Origin: Pseudolysobacter sp964466115
Lineage (GTDB): Bacteria > Pseudomonadota > Gammaproteobacteria > Xanthomonadales > Rhodanobacteraceae
Assembly (NCBI GenBank): GCA_964466115.1
Contig: CAYXMH010000013.1
Span: 1 to 64,000 of the forward strand
Length of the DNA stretch: 64,000 bases
Direction of reading: 5' to 3'
Position numbers and translations under genes: made by a program. Under the pieces are notes generated by a model. The model worked only from the letters and a program-made list of their open reading frames with translations, was not told the DNA's origin and did no database searches. Position 1 is the first letter of the stretch. Each line of letters starts with the position of its first letter. Shown here one piece after another: positions 1-8,497 of this stretch.

Positions 1-77
1 CCGGCCAGCGCCTGCGCACTCACCAAACCCATACTGAGTGCCAACAGCACCGCACTGCTCACTTGCCTAATCTTCAT
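1..77 (-). CDS. 5' end of a secreted protein gene (cut by window edge)
   Basis: The reverse strand opens an ATG at 77 that reads MKIRQVSSAVLLALSMGL followed by VSAQALAG before the window ends. This is a textbook Sec signal peptide: a basic n-region, a hydrophobic core, and an AQA-LA type cleavage region near residue 25. A Shine-Dalgarno-like AGGAA lies about 8 nt upstream of the ATG. Only the leader is present, so the mature protein and its function cannot be named. The gene is divergent from yqgE, with about 230 bp between them. Confidence 0.6.
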   Translation of the reverse strand, partial: MKIRQVSSAVLLALSMGLVSAQALA

Positions 78-307
78 CGCTTCGTTCCTGTCTTAAACCA
101 ATCACCCAACAAGGGCCCACAATTCACCCATGGGTTACCCCCTCTAATGCGTAAAACGGACCCCTCAGGGGACAGGAATGGGCTGTGAAAAATTGTGTCG
201 GGAGGGGGAGCGGGGCGGTAGGTCGAAATCAGGCGGGTCGGCATCGTTGGGTTTAAGGAGCTACAACGCTTATCGAAGAGCCGTATTTCAGGTTAACATC
301 CGAACCT

Positions 308-871
308 ATGCAGGAATGCTCCGATCTAACCAACCAATTTCTCATCGCCATGCCAGCGATGCGCGACCCAAGCTTTGTGCGCAGCGTCACGTTTATGTGC
401 CAGCACAACGCCGATGGTGCGATGGGATTGCTGATCAACCGGTTATCGGAATATCGGTTGGGCGATGTGTTGGCGCAGATGAACCTTAAATCGGACTTGG
501 CCGAGGTGTGCGACGCGCCGGTATTGATCGGCGGCCCGGTGCAGCCCGAGCGCGGGTTTGTGCTGCATACGCCGCACGGCGAGTGGGAATCGTCGTTTAA
601 AATCTCCGATTCGCTGTGTGTGACGACCTCACGCGATGTATTGGCAGCGATGGCCGAAGGTCGTGGCCCGAAACAGGCTTTGGTGGCATTGGGCTATGCC
701 GGTTGGACCGCGGGACAAATCGAACAAGAATTGCTCACCACTGCCTGGTTAACCGCCGACGCCAATGAGCGCATTTTGTTTGATACGCCGCTAGAACAAC
801 GCTGGGAGGCCGCAGCGGCACTGGTGGGCGCGAACATCGTCAATTTGGCCAATTACGCCGGCCACGCGTGA
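308..871 (+). CDS. yqgE: YqgE/AlgH family protein (UPF0301)
   Basis: The 187-residue product matches the YqgE/AlgH family in length and opening: LTNQFLIAMPAMRDPSF, then a CQHNADGAMGLLINR segment corresponding to the family's CEHN-xx-GAMGL signature, and later GY-AGW-GQ-E. The biochemical role of the family is not settled; algH mutants in Pseudomonas affect alginate regulation. The gene overlaps the next one (ruvX) by 4 nt, and the yqgE-ruvX-pyrB order is common in gammaproteobacteria, so it probably heads this operon. The ATG has only a weak ribosome-binding site; no better in-frame start lies before the conserved IAMPAM segment. Confidence 0.93.
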   Translation: MQECSDLTNQFLIAMPAMRDPSFVRSVTFMCQHNADGAMGLLINRLSEYRLGDVLAQMNLKSDLAEVCDAPVLIGGPVQPERGFVLHTPHGEWESSFKISDSLCVTTSRDVLAAMAEGRGPKQALVALGYAGWTAGQIEQELLTTAWLTADANERILFDTPLEQRWEAAAALVGANIVNLANYAGHA

Positions 872-1308
872 GTTGCGTCCTAGGCTTTGATTACGGCACG
901 CGCTTGATCGGGGTAGCCGTAGGCAATCGTTATACTGGGACAGCCCAGCCCGTGGGCGTCATCACCAATGGCAGCAATGGGCCGGATTGGGTACGTTGCG
1001 ATGCGATCTTCATCGATTGGAAACCCGATACCTTGCTGGTGGGACTGCCCTTAACCTTGGATGGCGGCGAACAGGCCATTGCCCAATCGGCACGTGCTTT
1101 TGCCAACTTGCTCGAGCAGCGCTACCAACGACCGGTGCATTTGGTCGATGAACGCCTAACCTCGATCAGCGCCAAGCACCTTTTTGCGCAGCGGCGTCAA
1201 CAGGCGCAAGCCAAACGCAAGCATGCAAAAACGATAGACGCCATTGCCGCGGAAATTATTGTGGAAGCTTGGCTTAACGAATTACCACCCAACGATGCCA
1301 CGAAATAA
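868..1308 (+). CDS. ruvX: RuvX/YqgF putative pre-16S rRNA nuclease (Holliday junction resolvase fold)
   Basis: This 146-residue RNase H-fold protein has the first catalytic aspartate in GFDYGTRLIGVAVG (Asp8), the VGLPLTLDGG strand near residues 58-67, and the VDERLTS motif near 93-99 carrying the conserved glutamate. YqgF proteins process the 5' end of 16S rRNA and were earlier annotated as Holliday junction resolvases. It starts at GTG overlapping the yqgE stop (GTGA), which implies translational coupling, and its stop is followed directly by the pyrB ATG. Length is typical of the family. Confidence 0.93.
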   Translation: MSCVLGFDYGTRLIGVAVGNRYTGTAQPVGVITNGSNGPDWVRCDAIFIDWKPDTLLVGLPLTLDGGEQAIAQSARAFANLLEQRYQRPVHLVDERLTSISAKHLFAQRRQQAQAKRKHAKTIDAIAAEIIVEAWLNELPPNDATK

Positions 1309-2238
1309 ATGAACGCTACGCCGCCAACTCATTTACTCAGTTTGGAGCATTTGCCGCGCGCCGCGATCGAGCGATTGCTCGATCGCGCGCAAGCGTTACG
1401 CCACGAATCCCAAAACGGCACGCAACCGCTTAATTTGCTGGCGGGACGCACGATCATCCATTTGTTTTTTGAGCCTTCAACGCGCACGCGAGTCTCATTC
1501 GAATTGGCCGCACGGCGCCTTGGCGCAACGGTGGTTCATTTCGATATCGATAACTCATCCACGGTAAAAGGTGAATCCCTGCTCGACACCGTGCATACCT
1601 TGGAAGCCATGCACTGCGATGCCTTGGTGGTGCGCCACAGTGAAGCGGGCACTGCGCAACGAATTGCCAAACACTTGCATTCGAGATGTTCGGTAATCAA
1701 TGCCGGCGATGGTCATCAAGCGCATCCCACGCAAGGCTTGCTTGACGCCTTAACGATCCGGCGACGCCACCCGGATTTCAGCCGGCTTAAAGTGGTGATC
1801 TGCGGCGATATCCGCCACTCAAGGGTGGCGCGGTCGGATATCCACGCGCTGCAAAGCCTTGGCGTGGGGGAATTGCGTTTGTGCGCACCGCCAACCTTAC
1901 TACCGGATGCCAACGAGCTTCCGGGATGCCGCATTTTCCATAACTTTGACGAAGCCTTGGCCGATGTCGATGTTGCAATCCAGCTGCGTTTGCAGAAGGA
2001 GCGCATGCAACAGGCTTTGATTCCCTCCGACGCGGATTATTTCCGTCAATACGGTCTGGATGCGAAACGCCTTAGCCGCGCCAAACCCGATTGCATGGTC
2101 ATGCACCCGGGGCCGATCAATCGCGGCGTTGAAATCGCATCGGACGTGGCCGACGGCCCGCAATCGTGCCTATTGGAACAAGTGACTAATGGCGTTTTTG
2201 TCCGCATGGCGGTATTGGCGCAGTTGCTTGGGACATAG
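1309..2238 (+). CDS. pyrB: Aspartate carbamoyltransferase catalytic subunit
   Basis: The 309-residue protein catalyses carbamoyl phosphate plus aspartate to carbamoyl aspartate, the committed step of pyrimidine synthesis. The carbamoyl-phosphate loop FFEPSTRTRVSFE sits at residues 53-65 with the STRTR core, HPTQGLLD follows near 140, and the C-terminal MHPGPINRGVE motif is intact. The ATG abuts the ruvX stop codon with no gap, so expression depends on the upstream genes. No pyrR, pyrC or regulatory pyrI is adjacent; in Pseudomonas a pyrC-like gene normally follows. Here a lipoprotein gene follows instead. Confidence 0.96.
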   Translation: MNATPPTHLLSLEHLPRAAIERLLDRAQALRHESQNGTQPLNLLAGRTIIHLFFEPSTRTRVSFELAARRLGATVVHFDIDNSSTVKGESLLDTVHTLEAMHCDALVVRHSEAGTAQRIAKHLHSRCSVINAGDGHQAHPTQGLLDALTIRRRHPDFSRLKVVICGDIRHSRVARSDIHALQSLGVGELRLCAPPTLLPDANELPGCRIFHNFDEALADVDVAIQLRLQKERMQQALIPSDADYFRQYGLDAKRLSRAKPDCMVMHPGPINRGVEIASDVADGPQSCLLEQVTNGVFVRMAVLAQLLGT

Positions 2239-2272
2239 GCAACACTCTTCGGTGTTTACCCTTAGGAAATTT

Positions 2273-3970
2273 ATGCGCATTCGCAAATTGATGTCGGCCA
2301 TTGTTTTTTTCAGTCTCCTGGCGCTGACGGCCTGCAACAAATCCATCGACCGCACCGCACCACTGGCGTTTGTTCCCTCCGACACACCATACGTGCTCGC
2401 CAACATCGAACCCATGCCCAAAGACGTGTTTGCCCATCTCATGGCGCAGATGCAACCGGTGTTTACCGAGTACGGCTTGAGCATTGACCGCATTATCGCC
2501 GATGCGAAAAGGAGTGATGCGTTGGGCGATAAAATCCTGCGCGCCGTAGGTGAGGAGATCAGGGCCCGCGGCACCTTGGAAAAGTGGGAGGAACTCGGAT
2601 TCAAACCGGACGGCCACATCGCTTTGTACGGCATCGGGCTAATGCCCGTGCTGCGCATGGAGCTCACCAACACCGCGGAACTCAAAGCCGCTATCGAACG
2701 CATCGAAATCAAGGTCGGAGAAAAGCTGCCCACTCGAATTATCGACGGTCAGGAGTTTTGGCAAATCGATCTTGGAAATGCCGCGGCCAACACCAGCCTG
2801 TCCGACCTGGCAAGCCTAAAAGCCTCGCATCTGTTGCCTTCGTTGCAGATGCTCTTGGCACTCCAAAACAACCAGCTGGTGTTCAGTGTGATCGCGCCGG
2901 ATAGCGAGGACAGCCTGCGCAAACAGCTTCTCGGCATTACCCGCCCCGCTCAAAGCGTGCTGGACAGCGATGCCCTTGCCACCTTAAACCATACCCACAA
3001 TTATACTTTTTATTCCGGCTATGTCGATATCCGCCGCAGCGCAAAGTTGATCGCCGCCATCGCGCAATTAACCGATGACCCTGTTTGCGCCACAGAACTC
3101 GACGCAGTAACGGCGCATTTCCCACGGATCACGTTTGGCTACACCGCCCTCACTCCACAGCGCATCGCCGCCAGCGCAAAATGGGAGTTGGATCCATTGC
3201 TGGTTAGGGATTTAATGACCACTGTCGCACCCGTGCCGGGCATGGCAGGCAACGACGATACCCTGCTTGATTTCGGGTTTTCATTCCCTTTGCTTAAGGT
3301 AAAGGAGTTCTGGCTCAAGCAAGCGCAGGCGGTGGCGGACAAACCGTTCCAGTGCCAGTCAACCTCGTCCGCGTCCGCCAACGAGGGCTTTGCCAAGCTC
3401 CAGCAGCAATTGAACCAAACCATTCCACCGCCGTTGAGCGACCTTTTGGGCGGGCGCATTGTCATGAGCCGGTTTGCGTTTAAAACCAAGACGCAGCCCG
3501 ACTTCGCCGGCAAGGCGTTACTCATGACCGAGAATCCAAGCATGCTGCTCGGCATGGCGCAGCTCACCATTCCCGCGTTCAGGGATTTTAAACTGACTGC
3601 GGACGGTCAGCCGGTTGCCATCCCGCCCGGCATCGTTCCAGCCGATTTCGGACCCGCGTTCGCCGCTATGAACGAACATGCCATCGCGGTTTCCATTGGC
3701 CAGGGCGAGGAGTTAAGCCTCAACGCATTCTTGAATGCCCCACCGGCTAAAACCCCAACTGTTTTGCACATGGGATTCAATGGCGCACTGTACGAGGCTT
3801 TTGCGCAGACGCTGGATCATTTCGCCGCCATAATGGGCACGTCGGCCCAAGAAATCGAGGCGCAAAAGCAAGTGATGCGTACGTACGCTAAAACGCTGAA
3901 ACGCCTGGATATGCGGGTCACCCTGGCAGCCGATGGAGTCGAGATCGTGCACTCCATGGAGATGCAGTAG
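2273..3970 (+). CDS. Large predicted lipoprotein of unknown function
   Basis: A 565-residue protein begins with the lipoprotein signal MRIRKLMSAIVFFSLLALTAC; the lipobox is L18-T19-A20-C21. Asn22 after the Cys does not resemble the Asp retention signal, so the outer membrane is the more likely location. The start at 2273 is chosen because it gives this leader and is preceded by AGGAA; the frame is open further upstream to 2189 inside pyrB but without a signal. The body has no motif I recognise. It contains repeated GLxP/KVGEKLP-like stretches and a conserved-looking FGFSFPLLKVKEFW segment. It follows pyrB by 34 nt and ends 4 nt from the convergent pilU. Confidence 0.75.
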   Translation: MRIRKLMSAIVFFSLLALTACNKSIDRTAPLAFVPSDTPYVLANIEPMPKDVFAHLMAQMQPVFTEYGLSIDRIIADAKRSDALGDKILRAVGEEIRARGTLEKWEELGFKPDGHIALYGIGLMPVLRMELTNTAELKAAIERIEIKVGEKLPTRIIDGQEFWQIDLGNAAANTSLSDLASLKASHLLPSLQMLLALQNNQLVFSVIAPDSEDSLRKQLLGITRPAQSVLDSDALATLNHTHNYTFYSGYVDIRRSAKLIAAIAQLTDDPVCATELDAVTAHFPRITFGYTALTPQRIAASAKWELDPLLVRDLMTTVAPVPGMAGNDDTLLDFGFSFPLLKVKEFWLKQAQAVADKPFQCQSTSSASANEGFAKLQQQLNQTIPPPLSDLLGGRIVMSRFAFKTKTQPDFAGKALLMTENPSMLLGMAQLTIPAFRDFKLTADGQPVAIPPGIVPADFGPAFAAMNEHAIAVSIGQGEELSLNAFLNAPPAKTPTVLHMGFNGALYEAFAQTLDHFAAIMGTSAQEIEAQKQVMRTYAKTLKRLDMRVTLAADGVEIVHSMEMQ

Positions 3971-3974
3971 CGAA

Positions 3975-5102
3975 TTAGGTTTCGACCAACTCCACCCCAT
4001 CCAACCCTTGCGACAAGGTGTGCGCATCGCCGCCTTGCGCCAGCTTGATCTTCAAGCGCACTTCGTTGGCGGAATCGGCATGGCGTAACGCATCCTCGTA
4101 GGATATTTCACCCGCCTGATAGAGCTCGAACAGGCTTTGATCGAAGGTGCGCATACCAAGGTTGGTGGATTCCTTCATAACGTCTTTCAGTCGGTGCACT
4201 TCACCTTGGCGAATATAATCCTGCACCAGCGGCGTACCGATCAGCACCTCCATGGCCACGCGCCGCGATTTACCGTCCGGCGTTGGAATCAACTGTTGCG
4301 CCACTACGCCCTTCAGGTTCAATGAAAGATCCATCATCAACTGCGAACGCCGATCTTCCGGAAAAAAGTGGATGATGCGGTCCATCGCCTGATTGGCGTT
4401 GTTGGCGTGCAAGGTACAAAGGCACAAATGGCCGGTTTCGGAGAAGTTGATCGCGTGCTCCATCGTTTCGCGAGTGCGCACCTCGCCGATCATGATGACG
4501 TCGGGCGCTTGGCGCAACGTGTTTTTCAGCGCGTTTTCCCACGAGTCGGTATCGATGCCGAGTTCGCGCTGGGTCACGATGCAGCCTTCGTGCTTGTGCA
4601 CGTATTCGATCGGGTCTTCGATCGTGATGATGTGCCCGGTGGAGTTCTGGTTGCGGTAACCGATCATCGAGGCCAGCGAGGTGGACTTACCGGCACCGGT
4701 GGCGCCGACAAACATAATTAGGCCGCGCTTGGTCATTGCCAGGGTTTTTACGATTGGCGGCAGGTTCAGCTCTTCAATGGTCGGGATGCGCGTCTCGATG
4801 CGGCGCAGCACCATGCCGACGTTGTTGCGCTGGTAAAAACAGCTGACGCGGAACCGGCCAACGCCGGATACGCCAATGGCGAACTGGCATTCGTGGGTTT
4901 TTTCAAACTCCTCGCGCTGCGATGGCGTCATTACATTGAGCACCATGTCGCGAGATTGCGTGGGAGTCAGCACATTCTGGGTGATCGGGCTGATGCGCCC
5001 GTGCACCTTCATGCTCGGCGCAACACCGGCCGTAATAAACAAATCCGACGCCTTTTTATGCGTCATCAATTTAAGGAACGATGTGAAATCTATACTGCTC
5101 AT
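3975..5102 (-). CDS. pilU: Type IV pilus retraction ATPase PilU
   Basis: This 375-residue secretion ATPase has Walker A GATGAGKS at residues 133-140, an Asp box IITIEDPIEYVH, Walker B DVIMIGEVR and a His box HLCLCTLHANN, in the order of PilT-class ATPases. The GATGAGKST P-loop, the FVGATGAGK context and the C-terminal extension are PilU-like rather than PilT-like. PilU assists PilT in depolymerising type IV pili at the inner-membrane base. It lies about 48 nt downstream of pilT on the same strand, the standard pilT-pilU order. Confidence 0.95.
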   Translation of the reverse strand: MSSIDFTSFLKLMTHKKASDLFITAGVAPSMKVHGRISPITQNVLTPTQSRDMVLNVMTPSQREEFEKTHECQFAIGVSGVGRFRVSCFYQRNNVGMVLRRIETRIPTIEELNLPPIVKTLAMTKRGLIMFVGATGAGKSTSLASMIGYRNQNSTGHIITIEDPIEYVHKHEGCIVTQRELGIDTDSWENALKNTLRQAPDVIMIGEVRTRETMEHAINFSETGHLCLCTLHANNANQAMDRIIHFFPEDRRSQLMMDLSLNLKGVVAQQLIPTPDGKSRRVAMEVLIGTPLVQDYIRQGEVHRLKDVMKESTNLGMRTFDQSLFELYQAGEISYEDALRHADSANEVRLKIKLAQGGDAHTLSQGLDGVELVET

Positions 5103-5150
5103 TGGTTGCTCCGGGTGGGGGCTTTAAAGATTAAAACCGCCAAAGTCCCA

Positions 5151-6188
5151 TTATTTAAAAATTTCCTTGTTCTTGGCATAACCAATCGCCGACTGACGCG
5201 TAATCAAACCGCGCCGCACCAGGTCCTGTAGGCACTGATCCAGGGTCTGCATACCGTATTGTTGCCCGGTTTGAATCGACGAATACATCTGCGCCACCTT
5301 GTCCTCGCGAATCAGGTTTCGGATGGCGGGAATACCGACCATGATTTCGTGCGCCGCGATGCGGCCGCCACCGACTTTCTTCAGCAGCGATTGCGAAATC
5401 ACCGCGCGCAACGATTCCGACAGCATTGACCGCACCATCGGTTTTTCACCGGCCGGAAACACGTCGATGATGCGATCAATGGTTTTTGCCGCTGAAGACG
5501 TGTGCAAAGTTGCGAACACCAAATGGCCCGTTTCGGCCGCCGTCAGCGCCAGACGGATCGTTTCGATATCACGCATTTCACCGACCAGGATGTAGTCGGG
5601 ATCTTCACGCAACGCCGAGCGCAACGCCTCGTTAAACCCGTGCGTGTCGCGGTGCACTTCGCGCTGGTTGATTAAGCATTTATTGGACGTATGGACGAAC
5701 TCGATCGGATCCTCCACGCTCAAGATGTGCGCGTATTCGTTTTTGTTGACGTGATCGATCATCGCCGCGAGCGTGGTCGATTTGCCGGAACCGGTTGGCC
5801 CCGTCACCAAAATCAATCCTTGCGGCTGCGAGATCAATTCCTTAAAAACTTTCGGGCAACCCAGGTCTTCCAGCGTCAACACTTCCGAGGGAATGGTACG
5901 AAATACGGCACCGGAACCGCGGTTTTGGTTAAACGCGTTGACTCGGAATCGGGCTAAGCCCGGTATCTCGAAAGAAAAGTCGACCTCCAGAAATTCTTCG
6001 TAATCGCGCCGCACTTTGTCCGACATGATGTCGTACACCAGCGAGTGCACTTGCTTGTGGTCTAATGCCGGAATATTGATGCGGCGTACGTCACCGTCCA
6101 CCCGAATCATCGGCGGCAAACCGGCCGATAAATGCAAATCGGACGCTTTGTTCTTGACCGAAAAGGCTAAAAGCTCTGCAATATCCAT
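5151..6188 (-). CDS. pilT: Type IV pilus retraction ATPase PilT
   Basis: A 345-residue hexameric ATPase that powers pilus retraction and twitching motility. It shows ASDLHLSAGLPPMIRVDG near the N-terminus, Walker A GPTGSGKS (130-137), ILSVEDPIEFVH, Walker B DYILVGEMRD, and the His box HLVFATLHTSSA. The C-terminal AIRNLIRE motif (AIRNLIRE-KVAQ) that is needed for retraction in studied PilTs is present. The start at 6188 (MDIAELLAFS) is preferred over an open extension to 6227 because GAGGAA lies at the right distance and PilT proteins start this way. Divergent from yggS, as in Pseudomonas. Confidence 0.97.
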   Translation of the reverse strand: MDIAELLAFSVKNKASDLHLSAGLPPMIRVDGDVRRINIPALDHKQVHSLVYDIMSDKVRRDYEEFLEVDFSFEIPGLARFRVNAFNQNRGSGAVFRTIPSEVLTLEDLGCPKVFKELISQPQGLILVTGPTGSGKSTTLAAMIDHVNKNEYAHILSVEDPIEFVHTSNKCLINQREVHRDTHGFNEALRSALREDPDYILVGEMRDIETIRLALTAAETGHLVFATLHTSSAAKTIDRIIDVFPAGEKPMVRSMLSESLRAVISQSLLKKVGGGRIAAHEIMVGIPAIRNLIREDKVAQMYSSIQTGQQYGMQTLDQCLQDLVRRGLITRQSAIGYAKNKEIFK

Positions 6189-6289
6189 GCGCTTCCTCTT
6201 TCTTAAAAAGATTACCGGTACGGCCACAACCGAACCGGAATCCGGTCGCAGTATAGCTCGATAATTTCAAGCCAGTACAATCCTTAATC

Positions 6290-6967
6290 ATGATTTCCTT
6301 TGAAACCGCATACGCTGCCATTTTAGCGCGCATTGAACGCGCCCAAAGCCTGCGTGGCACCCAAGCGGTACGCCTGATCGCGGTTAGCAAAACCAGACCC
6401 GCCAGCGATATTCGCGCCCTGGCCGCCTGCGGTCAGAAAGCCTTTGGCGAAAACTATGTCCAGGAAGCGCTGGCAAAACAACGCGAATTGGCCGATCTTG
6501 ATCTGGAATGGCATTTTATCGGGCCATTGCAATCGAATAAGTGCCGGCTCATTGCCGATCATTTTGATTGGCTGCACAGCCTTGATCGAGAAAAACTGGT
6601 TGATCCACTGAACCAGCAGCGCCGAAACCGCGCGACACCCCTGATGGTCTTAATTGAAGTTAACATTGATGGCGCCCCCAGCAAGTCCGGTTGTCCGCCA
6701 GAGGCGGTATCGGACTTGGCCAAACGCATTGCCGTAGCACCCCATTTGCGCTTACGCGGTTTGATGGCGATTCCCGAGCCGCACCCAAACCTCGAACAGC
6801 GCCGGACCGGATTTCACCGGCTATGGGAAATGAATGAAAAATTGCGCGGCGATTATCCGCACATTGACACCCTATCCATCGGCATGTCGGACGATTTTGA
6901 ATTGGCGATCAACGAAGGCGCAACGATGGTGAGAATCGGCAGTGCATTGTTTGGACCAAGACTATAG
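6290..6967 (+). CDS. yggS: PLP homeostasis protein (YggS/PLPBP family)
   Basis: This 225-residue single-domain TIM-barrel protein binds pyridoxal phosphate without known catalysis and buffers vitamin B6 and amino acid pools. The PLP lysine lies in LIAVSKTRP (Lys34), followed by FGENYVQEA, EWHFIGPLQSNK, and the phosphate-binding LSIGMSDDFELAI plus VRIGSALFG at the C-terminus, all hallmark motifs. It is followed by proC and yggT on the same strand, a conserved cluster in proteobacteria, and is divergent from pilT. Confidence 0.96.
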   Translation: MISFETAYAAILARIERAQSLRGTQAVRLIAVSKTRPASDIRALAACGQKAFGENYVQEALAKQRELADLDLEWHFIGPLQSNKCRLIADHFDWLHSLDREKLVDPLNQQRRNRATPLMVLIEVNIDGAPSKSGCPPEAVSDLAKRIAVAPHLRLRGLMAIPEPHPNLEQRRTGFHRLWEMNEKLRGDYPHIDTLSIGMSDDFELAINEGATMVRIGSALFGPRL

Positions 6968-7026
6968 CGCAGAGCCAAATGCCTGATATCCTGCGTTCAT
7001 TCGCAAATTGAACACCATCCATTCGC

Positions 7027-7890
7027 ATGAAACAGGCCCCGGAACCCTTAAACCAAAACGTTGCACCGCATTCGATCGCGTTCATCGGCGGCGGCAATAT
7101 GGCGCGCAGTTTGATCGGCGGATTGATTCGCAGCGGCATTCGCGCACAAACCATCGCCGTTGCTGAGCCGAATGACGTGCTCCGCGATGCACTCAGCCGG
7201 GATTTTAGTGTCGCGGCCTACCCCGACAACACTGTGGCAGCCAGCGACCGTCATGTCCTTGTCCTGGCCGTAAAGCCGCAGGTGATGAAAAGCGTTTGCC
7301 AAGGCATTCGTCATACCGTGCAGCATAGCCAACCGCTGATCATTTCAATTGCAGCCGGCATAGTGAGCCGGCAAATCGAAGATTGGCTCGGCGGAAACTT
7401 GGCCGTGGTGCGCAGCATGCCCAATACCCCGGCGCTGATTGGCGCTGGAGCAACGGGGTTATTCGCCAACCCACGCGTCAGCGCCCAGCAAAAAAATCTA
7501 ACCGAACAGATTTTAGCGAGCGTCGGTTTAACGGCGTGGATTGCGCAAGAGGAATGGATGGACGTTGTCACCGCGTTATCCGGATCGGGGCCTGCTTACT
7601 TCTTCTTGTTGATGGAAGCGCTGGAAGAGGCTGCACAAGCCAATGGATTACCACGCGAGATTGCACGCGCGCTCGCAACTCATACCTGTCTCGGCGCCGG
7701 CCGCATGGCAGTTGAGGATAGCTTGGTGCCCCCGAGCACCTTGCGTGAACGCGTCACATCGCCAGGTGGCACAACCCAAGCGGCGTTGGACAGTTTTGCC
7801 AGCGGCGGCTTTCGGGAATTGGTGGCACGCGCGGTCAAGGCCGCGACCGAGCGCGGGCGCGAGTTATCCAAGCAATGGGATACCCCGTAA
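7027..7890 (+). CDS. proC: Pyrroline-5-carboxylate reductase
   Basis: The 287-residue enzyme reduces pyrroline-5-carboxylate to proline with NAD(P)H. The Rossmann motif FIGGGNMARSLIGG occupies roughly residues 19-32, VRSMPNTPALIGAGATG follows mid-protein, and the signature ALSGSGPAYFFLLMEAL plus TSPGGTTQAAL close the catalytic domain. It lies 59 nt after yggS and 33 nt before yggT on the same strand. Its N-terminus carries about 15 residues ahead of the first beta strand, slightly longer than usual, but the ATG at 7027 is the only good start. Confidence 0.96.
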   Translation: MKQAPEPLNQNVAPHSIAFIGGGNMARSLIGGLIRSGIRAQTIAVAEPNDVLRDALSRDFSVAAYPDNTVAASDRHVLVLAVKPQVMKSVCQGIRHTVQHSQPLIISIAAGIVSRQIEDWLGGNLAVVRSMPNTPALIGAGATGLFANPRVSAQQKNLTEQILASVGLTAWIAQEEWMDVVTALSGSGPAYFFLLMEALEEAAQANGLPREIARALATHTCLGAGRMAVEDSLVPPSTLRERVTSPGGTTQAALDSFASGGFRELVARAVKAATERGRELSKQWDTP

Positions 7891-7923
7891 TGCCTACCCA
7901 ATGAGAAGCCACGAGACGCGCGC

Positions 7924-8493
7924 ATGAGTTATTTCGCCAACGCCGGACAAATACTGATCCAATTCCTGTTCGGAGCGTTGACCGCGCTAGTGTTGTTGCG
8001 GGTGCTTTTGCAAATGGTTCATGCCAACTTTTACAACCCAATTTGCCAATTTTTATATAAATCCACGAATCCGGTATTGATGCCGCTGCGCCGCTTAATT
8101 CCGGCGTGGCGTAATTTGGATATTTCCGCGATTTTGTTAGCGTACGTCTTACAAGTATTTAAAGTGCTTTTGTTAAGCGCCTTGTTTGGCGTGCGCTTGG
8201 GGTTTTCCGGTTTGCTCGTTTACGCGTTGGCGGAGTCGGTTGATTTTGTTCTATTGCTGTATTTCTGGATTATTCTGTTCCGCATCATTCTAAGCTTTGC
8301 CGGCAGCGATAGTTTCCAACCCAGCGTTCCATTAATTTATCAACTAACCGAACCGCTGCTAGCGCCGCTTCGCAAACGGCTCCCGAATATAGCGGGTTTT
8401 GATTTTTCACCGCTGATTGCCTCATTGGGCATTTACGTTGCGCGCGCGCTCGTGGTCCATCCGTTGATCGATTTGGCGCTGTACATCGCCTGA
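7924..8493 (+). CDS. yggT: YggT family integral membrane protein
   Basis: A 189-residue membrane protein made of two YGGT repeats. Each repeat has a hydrophobic segment followed by a motif of the form NP-Q/C-P-L-R-R-L-I-P: NPVLMPLRRLIPAWRNLD near residues 49-66 and LTEPLLAPLRKRLPNIAGFD near the C-terminal third. Four to five transmembrane segments are apparent. The family's role is unclear; it has been tied to osmotic shock tolerance, respiratory complexes and cell division in different bacteria. It is the third gene of yggS-proC-yggT and converges on the BtuF-like gene with only 4 nt between stops. Confidence 0.94.
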   Translation: MSYFANAGQILIQFLFGALTALVLLRVLLQMVHANFYNPICQFLYKSTNPVLMPLRRLIPAWRNLDISAILLAYVLQVFKVLLLSALFGVRLGFSGLLVYALAESVDFVLLLYFWIILFRIILSFAGSDSFQPSVPLIYQLTEPLLAPLRKRLPNIAGFDFSPLIASLGIYVARALVVHPLIDLALYIA

Positions 8494-8497
8494 AGCG

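Noticed and set aside
2170..2733. A 187-codon minus-strand frame opposite the end of pyrB and the lipoprotein start
   Set aside because: Antisense to a gene with a clear lipobox and ribosome-binding site; no supporting features.
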